Source: Kushneria indalinina DSM 14324 (GTDB taxonomy: Bacteria > Pseudomonadota > Gammaproteobacteria > Pseudomonadales > Halomonadaceae). Taken from it: 64,000 nt of DNA. Location of the stretch: NCBI RefSeq assembly GCF_003385845.1, contig NZ_QRDJ01000009.1:62001-126000 (forward strand), given 5' to 3'. Shown here in pieces: positions 25,801-35,937 of the stretch; position 1 is the stretch's first letter, and every line of letters starts with the position of its first letter. A program made the translations under genes and the position numbers. The notes beneath the pieces were generated by a model. It was not told the origin of the DNA and searched no databases. It worked only from the letters and a program-made list of their open reading frames with translations.

Positions 25801-27044
25801 GACGACGCCCCCTGACCGCTATTCTGGCCACTACGACGGGCGTTTTGCAGCTTGTTGAGGGCCTCGACCGAGCCGCTGATATCGGGCAGCTCGGGGCTGA
25901 TATTGCGCTGGCCGAGCTGCTCGAGCTGATCACGCACGCGCTGGACGTTGCTGTCCTCGGTGCGGAAATAAGTCGTAATCAGGGTGTTGGCGCGCTCAAG
26001 GCTTTCACGATAGATCTCTTCGTTGCTGCGCATCACGCCCAGCTGGGCCTGTTCCAGCAACAGCCGCACGTTCTGGCGCAGATAGCCTTCCTGGGCCGGC
26101 GTGATCAACGCCTCCAGCGGTTCGTCGTGACGGCGTACCGTGACCAGATCCTTGAGCTGGGTGCCCATGCGCGAAAGCTGTTCGCGCCAGCCGCCGGTAA
26201 ACAGCGACCCGTCATCCTGCTGAGCAGCCAGGGCCTCGCTCTCCTGCGACAGCGGCAGTTCCTCAACCTGATTCGCCATGGCCGACAGGGTCAAAAACAG
26301 GCCGTTCTGGTCCACGTTCGGCAGGCTCTCAAGGCGTGACAGCTCGCTGGCAATGGCGCGGCGCACCGGCAGCTGGGCCGGGTTATCGATCTGCTGCAGG
26401 CGCTGATCGGCGGTTTCGAGCAGCGACTGCGCACCGCTGATGTCGCGCTCAAGCTGCAGACGCTGGTTGGCCATGCGCAGCAGGTACTCAATCTCGGCGT
26501 TTTGCCACTGACGCTCATCGGTCTGCTGGCTGCGCGTGAGTTCTTCCATCACGCGCGATAGCGCCTGATCGTTTTCCTCAAGCTGCGATTGGAGCGTACT
26601 GATGCGCTGATCGCGCGACTCAAGCGCGCTCGAGACTTCGCGGGAGGACTGGCTGCTGCTCTGCTGAACCTGGTTGACGTCCTGGCGCAGCTGGGCCATG
26701 TCGTTGCGCTGCTGCTCGAACAACCAGGCGCCAAAGCCGATGGCGGCAAGCGAGAGCAACAGCAGAACAAGCAGGATGGGCAGCAGGACCGAACGACGCC
26801 CGTTTTTCTGGCGCGGCCGGTGTTCAGGACGCGTATCGCCTGGCTCGAACGGCCGACCGCTGTTGCTGACGCCGGCATCCGGCGAGGTGGTGCCGGTCAT
26901 GTTGCCGGTACGGGTGCTCTCGTCGGTAATCTCAGCATTCTCGACAGCCCCGTCCGTGCCGGTATCTGCCGGCGTGGCGCCAGAGGGCGTGCTGCCGGGA
27001 GAAGCGTTGCTGCGATCGTCGTTATCGTTTTCCTGCTTGCTCAT
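25797..27044 (-). CDS. hemX: HemX-like protein (uroporphyrinogen-III C-methyltransferase-like, inner membrane)
   Basis: 415 residues. An acidic, Thr/Gly-rich cytoplasmic N-terminus of about 80 residues, one membrane helix (VLLPILLVLLLLSLAAIGFGAWL, about 86-108), then a long coiled-coil region rich in Gln, Arg and Ser, and a helical C-terminal part. This is the HemX family arrangement. Despite the old name there is no sign of a methyltransferase domain. Encoded 17 bases after hemD and overlapping hemY. Confidence 0.88.
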   Translation of the reverse strand: MSKQENDNDDRSNASPGSTPSGATPADTGTDGAVENAEITDESTRTGNMTGTTSPDAGVSNSGRPFEPGDTRPEHRPRQKNGRRSVLLPILLVLLLLSLAAIGFGAWLFEQQRNDMAQLRQDVNQVQQSSSQSSREVSSALESRDQRISTLQSQLEENDQALSRVMEELTRSQQTDERQWQNAEIEYLLRMANQRLQLERDISGAQSLLETADQRLQQIDNPAQLPVRRAIASELSRLESLPNVDQNGLFLTLSAMANQVEELPLSQESEALAAQQDDGSLFTGGWREQLSRMGTQLKDLVTVRRHDEPLEALITPAQEGYLRQNVRLLLEQAQLGVMRSNEEIYRESLERANTLITTYFRTEDSNVQRVRDQLEQLGQRNISPELPDISGSVEALNKLQNARRSGQNSGQGASS

Positions 27045-27061
27045 TTATCGCTGCCCTTTTT

Positions 27062-27850
27062 TTAATCGGGTATGCCCGGCGCCTGCTGCCAGGCCACTGC
27101 CGAGGTCTCTGCCAATGTCTGCGGCGTGGCATCGCCGGCAATGAAAACACATTCGAAGTGATCCCTGCCTGCCATTGTAGCCAATCGCTGGCTGGAAACG
27201 ACCAGTGGACGCCTCCGACTGGCTGGCGTGCACCACTGATTGAGGTATTCAAGCTGCTCCTGACTGGTCACGATCAGCAGGGCAAAGTCGCCGCGCTCAA
27301 GCAGTGCAGCGGCCTCTGCCTCGGGCGGCTGCAGCTGCCGCTCATAGAGTGACAGCCGTGACACCTCGGCGCCACGCTCAAAAAGCGTCTGCTCAATCAG
27401 CTCTCGCCCCCCCTCCCCGGACACCAGCGCGATGCGAGCCCCATTGACGGCCTGCAGCCCGGGCAGCGCCAACAGCGCCTCGCTGGCGCTGCCGCTGCCC
27501 GACGCCGGAGCGCTGACATCAACGCCCAGGCCCGCCTCCAGAACACTTGCCGTGCTGATACCGGTGGCATGAAAGCTGATGCCCTCGGGCAACTGGGGCC
27601 AGCGTGCTTCGATGGCCTCGATCAGACAGGCCGCGGCAAACGGACTGGTGCAAATAATGTGGCGAAAGTTATCCAGATCATACAGGAGCGTGCGCTCGCG
27701 TGGGGTCAGCACGCGTGCGACCAAAGTCATGATGTTCAATGATCGAGGCGCCAGCCCGACCTGCTCGAGCGCCTGCTCCAGCGCCTGTGCACGGGCGCCG
27801 GGGCGAGCAATCAGTGCCGTGGGGCCATGGGTCGGACGCGAAAGGGACAT
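27062..27850 (-). CDS. hemD: Uroporphyrinogen-III synthase
   Basis: 262 residues. Weakly conserved family, but ALIARPGARAQALEQAL at the N-terminus, the FRHIICTSPFAAACLI region, FHATGISTA and ALLIVTSQEQLEYLNQW match HemD. It closes hydroxymethylbilane to uroporphyrinogen III with inversion of ring D. Position 9 bases after hemC and before hemX supports the assignment strongly. Confidence 0.9.
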   Translation of the reverse strand: MSLSRPTHGPTALIARPGARAQALEQALEQVGLAPRSLNIMTLVARVLTPRERTLLYDLDNFRHIICTSPFAAACLIEAIEARWPQLPEGISFHATGISTASVLEAGLGVDVSAPASGSGSASEALLALPGLQAVNGARIALVSGEGGRELIEQTLFERGAEVSRLSLYERQLQPPEAEAAALLERGDFALLIVTSQEQLEYLNQWCTPASRRRPLVVSSQRLATMAGRDHFECVFIAGDATPQTLAETSAVAWQQAPGIPD

Positions 27851-27859
27851 GTCAGGCCT

Positions 27860-28813
27860 TTAGCGCGGCGGGCGTTCGTCGGCGTAGACGGCATCAAGAA
27901 TGGCGCCGGCACCGCGCGACAGCAGGTCTTCGGCGACCTGAATCCCCAGCGCCTCCGGGTCATCGGCGGGGCCGCGGGCCTCGGCGTGAATGACCTGCGA
28001 GCCATCGGGCGCCCCGACCAGCGCCCGCAGCCACAGCGTCTGGTTATTGTCTTCCAGCACCGCGTAGCCGCCGATGGGTACCTGACAGCCGCCTTCAAGA
28101 CGGGTGTTCATGGCGCGCTCGGCCAGCACCCGCAGACTGGAAGTCGGGTCGATCAGCGGTGCGATCAGGGCGCGCAGGGTCTCATCATCGCTGCGACACT
28201 CGATGCCCAGCGCGCCCTGGCCACAGGCCGGCAGCATCACTTCCGGCGCCAGCCGCTCGGCGATGCGCATGTCCAGATTGAGCCGCTCGAGCCCGGAAGT
28301 GGCCAGCACGATCGCGTCGAACTCGCCGGCATCGAGCTTGCCCAGCCGGGTCTGTACGTTGCCGCGCAGGCTGAGCACTTCCAGATCCGGGCGGGCGGCG
28401 CGAATCTGCAGCGCACGTCGAAGGCTTGAAGTGCCGACTCGCGCGCCCTGCGGCAGAGACTCGAAGTTAGGATAATCATTGGAGACAAAGGCGTCCGTGG
28501 GCGCGCCGCGGTCCAGAATCGCGTGCAGGCCGAGCCCTTCAGGGAAGCTCATCGGCACGTCCTTCATGGAGTGCACGGCGATGTCGGCAAGCCCTGCCAG
28601 CATGGCCTCTTCGAGCTCCTTGACGAATAACCCCTTGCCGCCAATCTTGGCCAGCGGCGTATCCAGAATGCGATCACCGCGCGTGGACATGCCCACAAGC
28701 TCGACCTTGACCCCCGGATGCAGGGTTTCCAGGCGAGACTTGACGTGTTCCGCCTGCCACAGGGCGAGCTGACTCTTGCGGGTGGCGATTCTGATCGTGG
28801 CTCTGTCGGACAC
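27860..28813 (-). CDS. hemC: Porphobilinogen deaminase (hydroxymethylbilane synthase)
   Basis: 317 residues from a GTG start at 28811-28813. That GTG has AGGAG at good spacing and gives the usual N-terminus, followed by [21 protein letters not shown]. The upstream ATG at 28849 adds 12 unconserved residues. Family blocks: [42 protein letters not shown], and the dipyrromethane-cofactor Cys in [11 protein letters not shown]. It joins four porphobilinogens into hydroxymethylbilane. First gene of hemCDXY, divergent from argH. Confidence 0.96.
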   Translation of the reverse strand: MSDRATIRIATRKSQLALWQAEHVKSRLETLHPGVKVELVGMSTRGDRILDTPLAKIGGKGLFVKELEEAMLAGLADIAVHSMKDVPMSFPEGLGLHAILDRGAPTDAFVSNDYPNFESLPQGARVGTSSLRRALQIRAARPDLEVLSLRGNVQTRLGKLDAGEFDAIVLATSGLERLNLDMRIAERLAPEVMLPACGQGALGIECRSDDETLRALIAPLIDPTSSLRVLAERAMNTRLEGGCQVPIGGYAVLEDNNQTLWLRALVGAPDGSQVIHAEARGPADDPEALGIQVAEDLLSRGAGAILDAVYADERPPR

Positions 28814-28910
28814 GAGCGCTCCTGTAGAGGTCAAAACGAGGACTGACATGATAAAGCAGTCGCGCCCGGCAAAAAACAGTCATTGCCGGCGTCAGGGCGC
28901 GCGTGGCGTG

Positions 28911-28939
28911 CCGACAGACCATCGACTTCTTGTTACACT
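28911..28939 (+). promoter_or_regulatory. Putative promoter of the argH-lptM-lysA-dapF operon
   Basis: A -35-like CCGACA (28911-28916) and a -10 TACACT (28934-28939) are separated by 17 bases, upstream of argH and divergent from hemC. Modest match to sigma70 consensus. Confidence 0.45.
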
Positions 28940-29009
28940 GACCCGCCCATGGAGGCGGTAACATGCCGGCCTCCCGGTCCCGACCCTTTCGATGCAGGAT
29001 CGCCAGCAG

Positions 29010-30437
29010 ATGACGCAAACCACCAATCAATCCTGGGGCGGTCGCTTCAGCGAGCCGACCGACGCCTTTGTGGCGGCCTTTACCGCCTCCATCGGCTTCG
29101 ACCAGCGCCTTTATCATCACGACATCCGGGGCTCCATCGCCCACGCCACCATGCTGGCGCGGGTGGGGGTTCTGACCATTGATGAGCGTGACGCCATCGT
29201 TGACGGCCTGCAGCAGATCGAGGCCGAGATCGAGCGCGGCGAGATCGAATGGTCCGTGGCGCTTGAAGACATCCACATGAACATCGAGGCGCGCCTGACC
29301 GACCGCATCGGCATTGTCGGCAAGAAACTGCACACCGGACGTTCACGCAATGACCAGATCGCCACCGATATTCGCCTGTACCTGCGCGATGGCATCGACG
29401 CCGTCTCAAGCGAGCTCTCACGCCTGCGACAGGGCCTGATCGAGCTGGCTGACGCCGAGGCCGACACCATCATGCCGGGCTTTACCCACCTGCAGAGCGC
29501 CCAGCCCGTCACCTTCGGCCACCATCTGCTGGCCTGGCAGGAGATGATCGCCCGCGATCAGGAGCGCCTGCTGGATGCGCGCAAGCGGGTCAACATCATG
29601 CCGCTGGGCGCCGCAGCGCTGGCCGGCACGACCTATCCGATCGACCGTCACGTCACGGCCGAGCTGCTGGGCTTTGACCGTCCGGCCGAGAACTCGCTGG
29701 ATGCGGTCAGCGATCGCGACTTCGCCATCGAGTTCACCGCCTTTGCCAGCCTGTTGATGATGCACCTGTCGCGCATGAGCGAAGAGCTGGTGCTCTGGAC
29801 CAGCGCCCAGTTTGATTTCATCGACCTGCCGGATCGTTTCTGCACCGGCTCCTCGATCATGCCGCAGAAGAAAAACCCCGACGTACCCGAGCTGGTGCGT
29901 GGCAAGACCGGGCGCGTCTATGGCCACATGATGAGCCTTCTGACCCTGATGAAGTCCCAGCCGCTGGCCTATAACAAGGACAACCAGGAAGACAAGGAGC
30001 CGCTGTTTGACACGCTCGACACCGTGCTTGGTTCCCTGCGCGCCTTTGGCGACATGATTCCGGCAATTCGCGCCAAAAGCGACAACATGCATGAGGCGGC
30101 AAGGCGCGGCTTCGCCACCGCCACGGATCTCGCCGATTATCTGGTGCGTCAGGGCGTGGCCTTCCGCGATGCCCACGAAATTGTCGGCAAGGCGGTCGCC
30201 TTCGGCATTGAAGAGGGTCGCGATCTTTCCGAAATGACGCTCGACGAACTTCAGCGTTTCTCGGATCACATCGGTGACGACATCTTCGAGGTGCTGACCC
30301 TGGAAGGCTCGGTGGCTGCCCGCAACCACATCGGCGGCACCGCCCCCGATCAGGTGCGCGCCGCCGCACAACGTGCCCGCGAGGCGCTGGCCGCACTGCC
30401 GCGACACGCCCACAACCATGAGGATCATGCGCAATGA
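29010..30437 (+). CDS. argH: Argininosuccinate lyase
   Basis: 475 residues from the ATG at 29010, which has AGGA 10 bases upstream. An in-frame ATG at 28992 lacks one. [11 protein letters not shown] at the N-terminus, [34 protein letters not shown], and the fumarase/aspartase-superfamily signature [12 protein letters not shown]. Cleaves argininosuccinate to arginine and fumarate, the last step of arginine synthesis. Its stop codon overlaps the lptM ATG (ATGA), so it leads the operon argH-lptM-lysA-dapF. Confidence 0.97.
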   Translation: MTQTTNQSWGGRFSEPTDAFVAAFTASIGFDQRLYHHDIRGSIAHATMLARVGVLTIDERDAIVDGLQQIEAEIERGEIEWSVALEDIHMNIEARLTDRIGIVGKKLHTGRSRNDQIATDIRLYLRDGIDAVSSELSRLRQGLIELADAEADTIMPGFTHLQSAQPVTFGHHLLAWQEMIARDQERLLDARKRVNIMPLGAAALAGTTYPIDRHVTAELLGFDRPAENSLDAVSDRDFAIEFTAFASLLMMHLSRMSEELVLWTSAQFDFIDLPDRFCTGSSIMPQKKNPDVPELVRGKTGRVYGHMMSLLTLMKSQPLAYNKDNQEDKEPLFDTLDTVLGSLRAFGDMIPAIRAKSDNMHEAARRGFATATDLADYLVRQGVAFRDAHEIVGKAVAFGIEEGRDLSEMTLDELQRFSDHIGDDIFEVLTLEGSVAARNHIGGTAPDQVRAAAQRAREALAALPRHAHNHEDHAQ

Positions 30438-30844
30438 ACCGCCTGATACCCGCCATGCTGGCCACTCTGGTGCTGGCCGGCTGCGGCCAGACCGGCCCGC
30501 TCTACATGCCCGGTGACGAGCAGTCCAGCGAGCGCTACGATCCGCAGGGCGCCTATCAACAGGACGACGTTCAACAGGACGACGTTCAACAGGACGACGC
30601 TCAACAAGGTGGCGTCCAGCAGGGTGACGTTCAACAGGGCGACGTCCGGCAAAACGATGATGCCGATCGCACGTCGCAGTCGACCAGCGACGGCATCAGC
30701 ACCGGCGGCGCCGGCAGCGAGAGCCAGGGCGGCGCGGTAAGCGTTCCCGAGGGCAACAGCCGCCCCGAGACCACCACGGGCGGCACGATTGGCGGCGCGG
30801 CCTCGACCGAGGCACCGGCAGCACCGGCTCAGGGGGGCACATGA
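30434..30844 (+). CDS. lptM: LptM-like (YifL) lipoprotein with expanded pentapeptide repeat tail
   Basis: 136 residues. The signal sequence and lipobox LAGC are followed immediately by GQTGPLYMP, the conserved core of YifL/LptM, the small outer-membrane lipoprotein that helps mature the LptDE lipopolysaccharide translocon. Its position just before lysA-dapF agrees with other gammaproteobacteria. Typical LptM is much shorter, about 50-70 residues. Here a hydrophilic tail is added, starting with six to seven QQxDV-type pentapeptides and then Ser/Gly/Ala-rich sequence. It overlaps argH and lysA by ATGA junctions on both sides. Confidence 0.85.
   Translation: MNRLIPAMLATLVLAGCGQTGPLYMPGDEQSSERYDPQGAYQQDDVQQDDVQQDDAQQGGVQQGDVQQGDVRQNDDADRTSQSTSDGISTGGAGSESQGGAVSVPEGNSRPETTTGGTIGGAASTEAPAAPAQGGT
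30557..30646 (+). repeat. Six tandem 15-bp repeats inside lptM
   Basis: Units of 15 bases start at 30557, 30572, 30587, 30602, 30617 and 30632. The first two are identical, CAACAGGACGACGTT, and the third differs by one base. Later units drift (GGTGGCGTC and similar). They encode [30 protein letters not shown]. Being a multiple of three, copy-number change would not shift the frame. Confidence 0.95.
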
Positions 30845-32127
30845 GCACGCACTTTGTCTGGCACGATGAGCAGCTCCACGTCGAGCAACTGCCGCTTTCA
30901 AGCATTGCCGAACGCTTTGGCACGCCCTGTTATATCTACTCCGCAGCGGCCTTTCGTCAGCACTTTCTCGACTACGCTCGCCCGCTTGAAGGGACGCCAC
31001 ACCTGATCTGCTACGCCCTCAAGACCAACTCGAATCTGGCCGTGCTCAACCTGCTGGCGCGGCTGGGGGCCGGCTTTGACATCGTCTCGATCGGCGAGCT
31101 CGAACGGGTACTGGCCGCCGGGGGCGACCCGGGCCGAGTGGTCTTTTCCGGTGTCGGCAAGCGCATTGATGAGATGGCACGCGCGCTGGAAGTGGGCATC
31201 AAGTGCTTCAACGTGGAATCCGAGGCCGAGCTTGAGCGCCTGAACCAGGTGGCCGAACGTTGCGGTCAGGTGGCGGCGATCTCCATTCGGGTCAATCCGG
31301 ATGTCGATGCCCGCACCCATCCCTACATCTCCACCGGGCTCAAGGACAACAAGTTCGGTATCGCCATTGCCGATGCCGAGCGCGTCTATCAGCGCGCCGC
31401 CGAGCTGGCCCACGTCCATCCGGTGGGCATCGACTGCCATATCGGCTCCCAGCTCACCGAGCTCTCGCCCTTCCTGGATGCGCTGGATCGCCTGCTGGCG
31501 CTTTATGACCGGCTGGGTGAGCAGGGCATCCACATCGATCATCTGGATCTGGGTGGCGGCCTGGGCGTGGATTATGCCGGCGAGACACCGCCGCCGGTGG
31601 CGGACTATATCGCCGCGCTGCGCCAGCGCATCGGCAGCCGTGAGGTCGAGCTCATTTTCGAACCCGGCCGCTCGATCGCCGCCAACGCCGGCGTTTTGCT
31701 GACCCGGGTCGAGTATTTAAAACCCGGCGAGGCGAAAAACTTCGCCATCGTCGATGCGGCCATGAACGATCTGATCCGGCCCACGCTCTATCAGGCCTGG
31801 CAGAACATCACCGGCGTGGACCGGCGCGAAGCGCGTGAGACGAAGCGCTGGGATATCGTCGGCCCGGTCTGTGAGTCCGGCGACTACCTGGGCAAGGACC
31901 GCGAGCTGGCCATCGCCCCGAACGATCTGCTGGCGGTGCACTCCGCCGGCGCCTACGGCTTCGTGATGGCCTCGAACTACAACACCCGGGCGCGACCGCC
32001 GGAGGTGATGGTGGTCGGCGATCAGATGCACCTGGTGCGTGAACGCGAGCCGCTGGCCGCGCTCTGGGCCGGCGAGGCGCTGCTGCCCGAGACGGCCATC
32101 GCGCCGCAGGGAAATCACGCCTCATGA
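30841..32127 (+). CDS. lysA: Diaminopimelate decarboxylase
   Basis: 428 residues, fold-type III PLP enzyme. PLP Lys in [10 protein letters not shown] (Lys61), [50 protein letters not shown], and the C-terminal substrate motifs [12 protein letters not shown] and [13 protein letters not shown]. Removes the carboxyl group of meso-diaminopimelate to give lysine. Starts inside the last codon region of lptM (ATGA) and overlaps dapF by 4 bases. Confidence 0.96.
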   Translation: MSTHFVWHDEQLHVEQLPLSSIAERFGTPCYIYSAAAFRQHFLDYARPLEGTPHLICYALKTNSNLAVLNLLARLGAGFDIVSIGELERVLAAGGDPGRVVFSGVGKRIDEMARALEVGIKCFNVESEAELERLNQVAERCGQVAAISIRVNPDVDARTHPYISTGLKDNKFGIAIADAERVYQRAAELAHVHPVGIDCHIGSQLTELSPFLDALDRLLALYDRLGEQGIHIDHLDLGGGLGVDYAGETPPPVADYIAALRQRIGSREVELIFEPGRSIAANAGVLLTRVEYLKPGEAKNFAIVDAAMNDLIRPTLYQAWQNITGVDRREARETKRWDIVGPVCESGDYLGKDRELAIAPNDLLAVHSAGAYGFVMASNYNTRARPPEVMVVGDQMHLVREREPLAALWAGEALLPETAIAPQGNHAS

Positions 32128-32954
32128 TGCTGCATTTCACCAAGATGCACGGGCTGGGCAACGACTTCATGGTGATCGATCTGGTCACCCAGCGCGCGCG
32201 GCTGGACAGCGAGCGCATTCGCGCCCTGGCCGATCGTCGCTTCGGCATCGGCTTTGACCAGCTGTTGCTGGTCGAGCCCCCGTCGCGCCCGGACATGGAC
32301 TTTCGCTACCGCATCTTCAATGCCGACGGCAGCGAGGTGGAAAACTGCGGCAACGGCGCGCGCTGCTTTGCCCGCTTTGTGCTGGATCAAAAGCTCACCG
32401 CCCGGCGCGAGATCGCCGTACAGACCGCCGGCGGCAATCTGCTGCTGAAGGTGGCCGACGACGGCCGGGTCCGGGTCGACATGGGCGCGCCCCGCTTTGC
32501 TCCGGACGAGATCCCGCTGACCGCCGACGCCCAGAGCCATGACTACGCCCTGGACGTCGACGGACAGACGATCCATCTGGACGCTCTGTCGATGGGCAAC
32601 CCCCATGCCGTCATCGATGTCGCAAGTATCGATGACGCCCCCGTCGCCACGCTCGGGCCGCTGATCGAGGCGCATCCACGCTTTCCGAAACGCGTCAACG
32701 TGGGCTTCATGGAGGTCATATCGCGCCAGAGCGTACGCCTGCGCGTCTTCGAACGCGGCGTGGGCGAGACCCTGGCCTGCGGCACCGGCGCCTGCGCTGC
32801 GGTGGTCAGCGGCATCCGTCGCGGCCTGCTGGATCAGCACGTGGATGTGGCCCTGCCCGGGGGCGCCCTGAGTATCGAATGGGCGGGCTCGGGGCAGTCG
32901 GTCATCATGACCGGCCCCGCCGAACGCGTCTTCGACGGCCGCGTGGTTGTTTAG
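32124..32954 (+). CDS. dapF: Diaminopimelate epimerase
   Basis: 276 residues. Two-cysteine racemase: first catalytic Cys in [14 protein letters not shown] (Cys75), second in [14 protein letters not shown] (about residue 219). N-terminal [13 protein letters not shown] is also typical. Converts LL- to meso-diaminopimelate for lysine and peptidoglycan. ATGA overlap with lysA upstream. DUF484 begins 36 bases later. Confidence 0.97.
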   Translation: MMLHFTKMHGLGNDFMVIDLVTQRARLDSERIRALADRRFGIGFDQLLLVEPPSRPDMDFRYRIFNADGSEVENCGNGARCFARFVLDQKLTARREIAVQTAGGNLLLKVADDGRVRVDMGAPRFAPDEIPLTADAQSHDYALDVDGQTIHLDALSMGNPHAVIDVASIDDAPVATLGPLIEAHPRFPKRVNVGFMEVISRQSVRLRVFERGVGETLACGTGACAAVVSGIRRGLLDQHVDVALPGGALSIEWAGSGQSVIMTGPAERVFDGRVVV

Positions 32955-32990
32955 CCCGGCGTTGTATAGCCCAGCCCCTCGGGAGATGAC

Positions 32991-33689
32991 ATGACGGATG
33001 ACCGTAGCGCGCCTGACCGCCAGCGCGCCGAAACACTTGACGCCGATCAGGTCAGCGACTGGCTTTCACGCCACCCCGATTTCTTTGAAGGCCGCGAAGC
33101 GCTTCTGGCGTCGCTGCAGTTTTCTCATCCCCAGACCGGCGGTGCCGTGTCGCTGGTCGAACGCCTGATTGCGACCCTCAGAGCGCGCACCGACAAGGCC
33201 GAGGGGCAGCACCAGGCGCTGTTGAACGCGGCGCGCCAGTATGACCAGCAGGCCGGAGCCATGCGTGCCCTGACCCTGTCGCTGCTGCAGGCCGAGAGCC
33301 GTGACGCGCTGACGCAGACCCTGACTGCCGAGCTGGGCGAGCGCTTTGACGTGCACCACATGGCCCTGTGGCGACAGCTCTCCCCCGGCGAGTGGCCGCA
33401 ACCGCCGACCTACGCCCTCAATGAGTCCACCGACCAGTGGTTTACGTCACACCTCTCCGGTGCTAGTGACTGCCTGACCCTGGACGCTGCCAGCGCCCCT
33501 CGGGTGCTGCCCGGCACGTACCTGAGCGGTGGTCGCTGCGCCGTCACCCGGCTGGCACTGGGCGAACGCCATGGCTATCTGGTGCTGGCTCATCCGGGCG
33601 AGACTTCACCGCCGTGGATCATGGCGGCAGAGAACATGACCTGGCTGGGCGAGGTCATGGCCCGTCTTCTGCTGAGGACCCCGTCATGA
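32991..33689 (+). CDS. DUF484 family protein (GAF-like)
   Basis: 232 residues. Opening helix region DQVSDWLSRHPDFFEGREALLASL is the diagnostic start of DUF484, followed by SLVERLIATLRARTDKAEGQ and a GAF-like domain. The gene is conserved between dapF and xerC in gammaproteobacteria. Its function is unknown. The stop codon overlaps the xerC start (ATGA), indicating coupling. Confidence 0.92.
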   Translation: MTDDRSAPDRQRAETLDADQVSDWLSRHPDFFEGREALLASLQFSHPQTGGAVSLVERLIATLRARTDKAEGQHQALLNAARQYDQQAGAMRALTLSLLQAESRDALTQTLTAELGERFDVHHMALWRQLSPGEWPQPPTYALNESTDQWFTSHLSGASDCLTLDAASAPRVLPGTYLSGGRCAVTRLALGERHGYLVLAHPGETSPPWIMAAENMTWLGEVMARLLLRTPS

Positions 33690-34669
33690 GTACACTCCAG
33701 CCGCTGGTCGATACCTTCATCGAACGCCTGCGCCATCGGCACAGCCCCGCCACGGTGGATGCCTATCGCCGTGACCTGACGGCGCTGATGGCGTTCATGG
33801 ACCGCGAGGAGATTACGTCGTGGGACGCGCTCGACATTCATCATCTGCGCCGCTTTCTGGGCCGCGAGCGCACCCGCGGTCTGGCGGCGCGCAGCCTGGC
33901 ACGGCGTCAGGCGGCCATCCGCCGCTTCTGTGATCTGCTGATCGAACACCATCTTATGGGCCACAATCCCGCCCGGCTGCTGGATACGCCCAAAATGCCG
34001 CGTCATCTGCCGCGACCGGTCGATGTCGATGTGCTGGGACAGTTTCTCGACACCCCTCACGACGATTCGCCGCTGGCGCGGCGCGATCAGGCCATGCTGG
34101 AGCTGTGTTACTCCAGCGGCCTGCGCCTGGCAGAGCTGGCCGGCATCGACCTGGGGGATATCGACGCCCACCGCGCACGGGTACGCGGCAAGGGGGACAA
34201 ACCGCGCCAGGTCCCCATCGGGCGCCGCGCGGCCACGGCGCTGGCCGCCTGGCTGGACGTGCGGGGCATGCTGGCAGGCCCCCATGAGCCGGCACTGTTT
34301 GTCGGCACCCGCGGCCAGCGGCTGGGGCACCGCGCCATTCAACTGCGCATGGCCCATCTGGGGCGAGCGCGTGGGCTGCCCGAGCACCTGCACCCTCACC
34401 GGCTGCGCCACAGCTTTGCCAGCCATCTGCTGGAATCCAGCCAGGACCTGCGTGCCGTCCAGGAGCTTCTCGGCCATGCCCATCTCTCCACCACCCAGGT
34501 CTACACGCGACTGGACTGGCAGCATCTGGCCGAGACCTTTGATCGCGCCCATCCGCGGGCGCATCGAAAGCCCGGTGCCGCTCGCACTGCCTCCTCTGCC
34601 AGCAACGTATCTTCTTCCGACGATTTATCTTCTTCCAGGACCTCGGACAATCAGGACACGCCCTCATGA
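33686..34669 (+). CDS. xerC: Tyrosine recombinase XerC
   Basis: 327 residues from the ATG at 33686. The frame is open further upstream but that would overlap DUF484 heavily. N-terminal SAM-like domain, then the catalytic Arg in SSGLRLAELAG, Lys in GKGDKPRQVPIG, HPHRLRHSFASHLL (His-x-x-Arg), LLGHAHLSTTQVYTRLD (His and nucleophile Tyr). Acts with XerD at dif to resolve chromosome dimers. A Ser/Thr/Ala-rich tail of about 40 residues (from HPRAHRKPG) is longer than usual. Overlaps yigB by ATGA. Confidence 0.95.
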   Translation: MSTLQPLVDTFIERLRHRHSPATVDAYRRDLTALMAFMDREEITSWDALDIHHLRRFLGRERTRGLAARSLARRQAAIRRFCDLLIEHHLMGHNPARLLDTPKMPRHLPRPVDVDVLGQFLDTPHDDSPLARRDQAMLELCYSSGLRLAELAGIDLGDIDAHRARVRGKGDKPRQVPIGRRAATALAAWLDVRGMLAGPHEPALFVGTRGQRLGHRAIQLRMAHLGRARGLPEHLHPHRLRHSFASHLLESSQDLRAVQELLGHAHLSTTQVYTRLDWQHLAETFDRAHPRAHRKPGAARTASSASNVSSSDDLSSSRTSDNQDTPS

Positions 34670-35388
34670 TCAAGGCCATCACTTTCGATCTCGACGACAC
34701 CTTCTGGGACAACGGCCCGGTGATGGCCGCGGTCGAACCCGGCCACTATCAATGGCTCGATGAGCAGATCGGCCATGCCGCGCATTTCCCGCTGGAGGAG
34801 TATCAGCGTCGGCGCATGGCGCTGGCACAGGAAAATCCGCTGTATCGGGGAGATTTCACCTGGCTGCGCCGCAGGACCCTGACCGACATGCTGACCGAAT
34901 TCGGTCTGGCCGAGGAGGAGGCGCGCCGCTGGGCCGATGACACCATCGAGCACATGCTGACGCTGCGCCACGATGTCACCCTCTTTGAAGAGGTACCGGC
35001 CATGCTGGAGGGGCTTCGCGCTCGCGGGGTGCGCCTGGGGGCGATCACCAACGGCAACGTGGATCTGGAACGGCTGGTCATCGCCGAGCACTTCGACGTG
35101 ATCATCAAGGCCGGGGTGGCGCTGGCGCCCAAGCCCGATGCCCGCTGTTTTCTGTCGGCCATGGCCCGGCTTGGCATGGCATCCCCGAGCGAAACGGTAC
35201 ACGTGGGCGACTCATGGACCGAGGATGCGCTGCCGGCACAGCGCCTGGGCATGCATGCGGCCTGGATTGATGCCAAAAACACGGGGCTGCCCGATCACGC
35301 GCCGGCCGGCATTCATCGCTTGGGCCACATTCGTGAGCTTGAAGCGCTGCTGGCGGAACTTGAGTCATCACACCATGAGCACCGATGA
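34666..35388 (+). CDS. yigB: HAD-family hydrolase, YigB-like (5-amino-6-(5-phospho-D-ribitylamino)uracil phosphatase type)
   Basis: 240 residues. HAD motif I FDLDDTFWDNGP (nucleophile Asp), motif II AITNGNVDLE, a Lys in ALAPKPDARCF, and motif IV VGDSWTEDALPA. Position directly after xerC is the conserved place of yigB, whose E. coli homologue is a riboflavin-pathway phosphatase with broad activity. The specific substrate here is not shown by sequence. Last gene of the argH-lptM-lysA-dapF-DUF484-xerC-yigB run. Confidence 0.88.
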   Translation: MIKAITFDLDDTFWDNGPVMAAVEPGHYQWLDEQIGHAAHFPLEEYQRRRMALAQENPLYRGDFTWLRRRTLTDMLTEFGLAEEEARRWADDTIEHMLTLRHDVTLFEEVPAMLEGLRARGVRLGAITNGNVDLERLVIAEHFDVIIKAGVALAPKPDARCFLSAMARLGMASPSETVHVGDSWTEDALPAQRLGMHAAWIDAKNTGLPDHAPAGIHRLGHIRELEALLAELESSHHEHR

Positions 35389-35472
35389 CAACAAAAAGTT
35401 GGAAAAATTCAGTTACCTTTTAAAACACTCGCCTATTATTAGGACATGAAATAATAAGCACGCTTTTTACAG

Positions 35473-35509
35473 TGGTTGACGGGGCATGATGATATGTCCC
35501 TGTCGACCA
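35473..35509. other. Strong imperfect hairpin in AT-rich gap after yigB
   Basis: TGGTTGACGGGGCAT (35473-35487) and ATGTCCCTGTCGACCA (35494-35509) can form a stem of about 14 bp including two G-T wobbles. It is followed by TAATGACTG, with no T-tract. The preceding 85 bases are unusually AT-rich for this window (TTTTAAAA, TATTATT/AATAATA dyad at 35434-35456). It could be the 3' end of the xerC-yigB transcript or a leader structure of the small gene downstream. Confidence 0.45.
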
Positions 35510-35571
35510 TAATGACTGCCTGACGTGGGTGTTCATCCCTTTTTCATCGACCCTGATAGGCTCTTCGGATC

Positions 35572-35916
35572 ATGCGTCCTCTCGATATCCTCAGCATTAC
35601 GCTGGTGCTCTGTGCCATGGCACTGGTGATTGCCCTGCCCATGTCGGACAACCAGGCGTCGCTGTCGAGTGACACGGGCCTCACTCATGGCCCGCTCCTT
35701 CAGTATCCGGGCCAGCAGCGGCAGGCCTCTGCCCTTTTGCAGTTCGACGGCGATCAGGGGCAGTCACAGCCCATGCTGTTTGATCCGGACCGGACAGGGC
35801 GTGACGCCCTGCCGATGCAGACCAGGCCGGTGCCCGGCATCGCTCTCCAACCAGAAACGCCCGCACCCTCGATGAGCATGCGCTACCCTGCCGGCCGCCA
35901 GATCTACAGCTTTTAG
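35572..35916 (+). CDS. Hypothetical small membrane-anchored protein
   Basis: 114 residues. One N-terminal hydrophobic segment (ILSITLVLCAMALVIALP, about 6-23), then a polar Gln/Pro-rich tail with no recognised domain. It could be an uncleaved membrane anchor or a signal peptide. Codon use is like its neighbours and it is the only open frame in this gap. I do not recognise a family. Convergent with engB, 21 bases away. Confidence 0.55.
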   Translation: MRPLDILSITLVLCAMALVIALPMSDNQASLSSDTGLTHGPLLQYPGQQRQASALLQFDGDQGQSQPMLFDPDRTGRDALPMQTRPVPGIALQPETPAPSMSMRYPAGRQIYSF

Positions 35917-35937
35917 ACGGCCCGGCCCGTTGCAGCC

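Noticed and set aside
30557-30646. Possible CRISPR-like or VNTR array
   Set aside because: The 15-bp units are contiguous with no spacers and lie in frame inside lptM, so this is a coding tandem repeat and not a CRISPR array.
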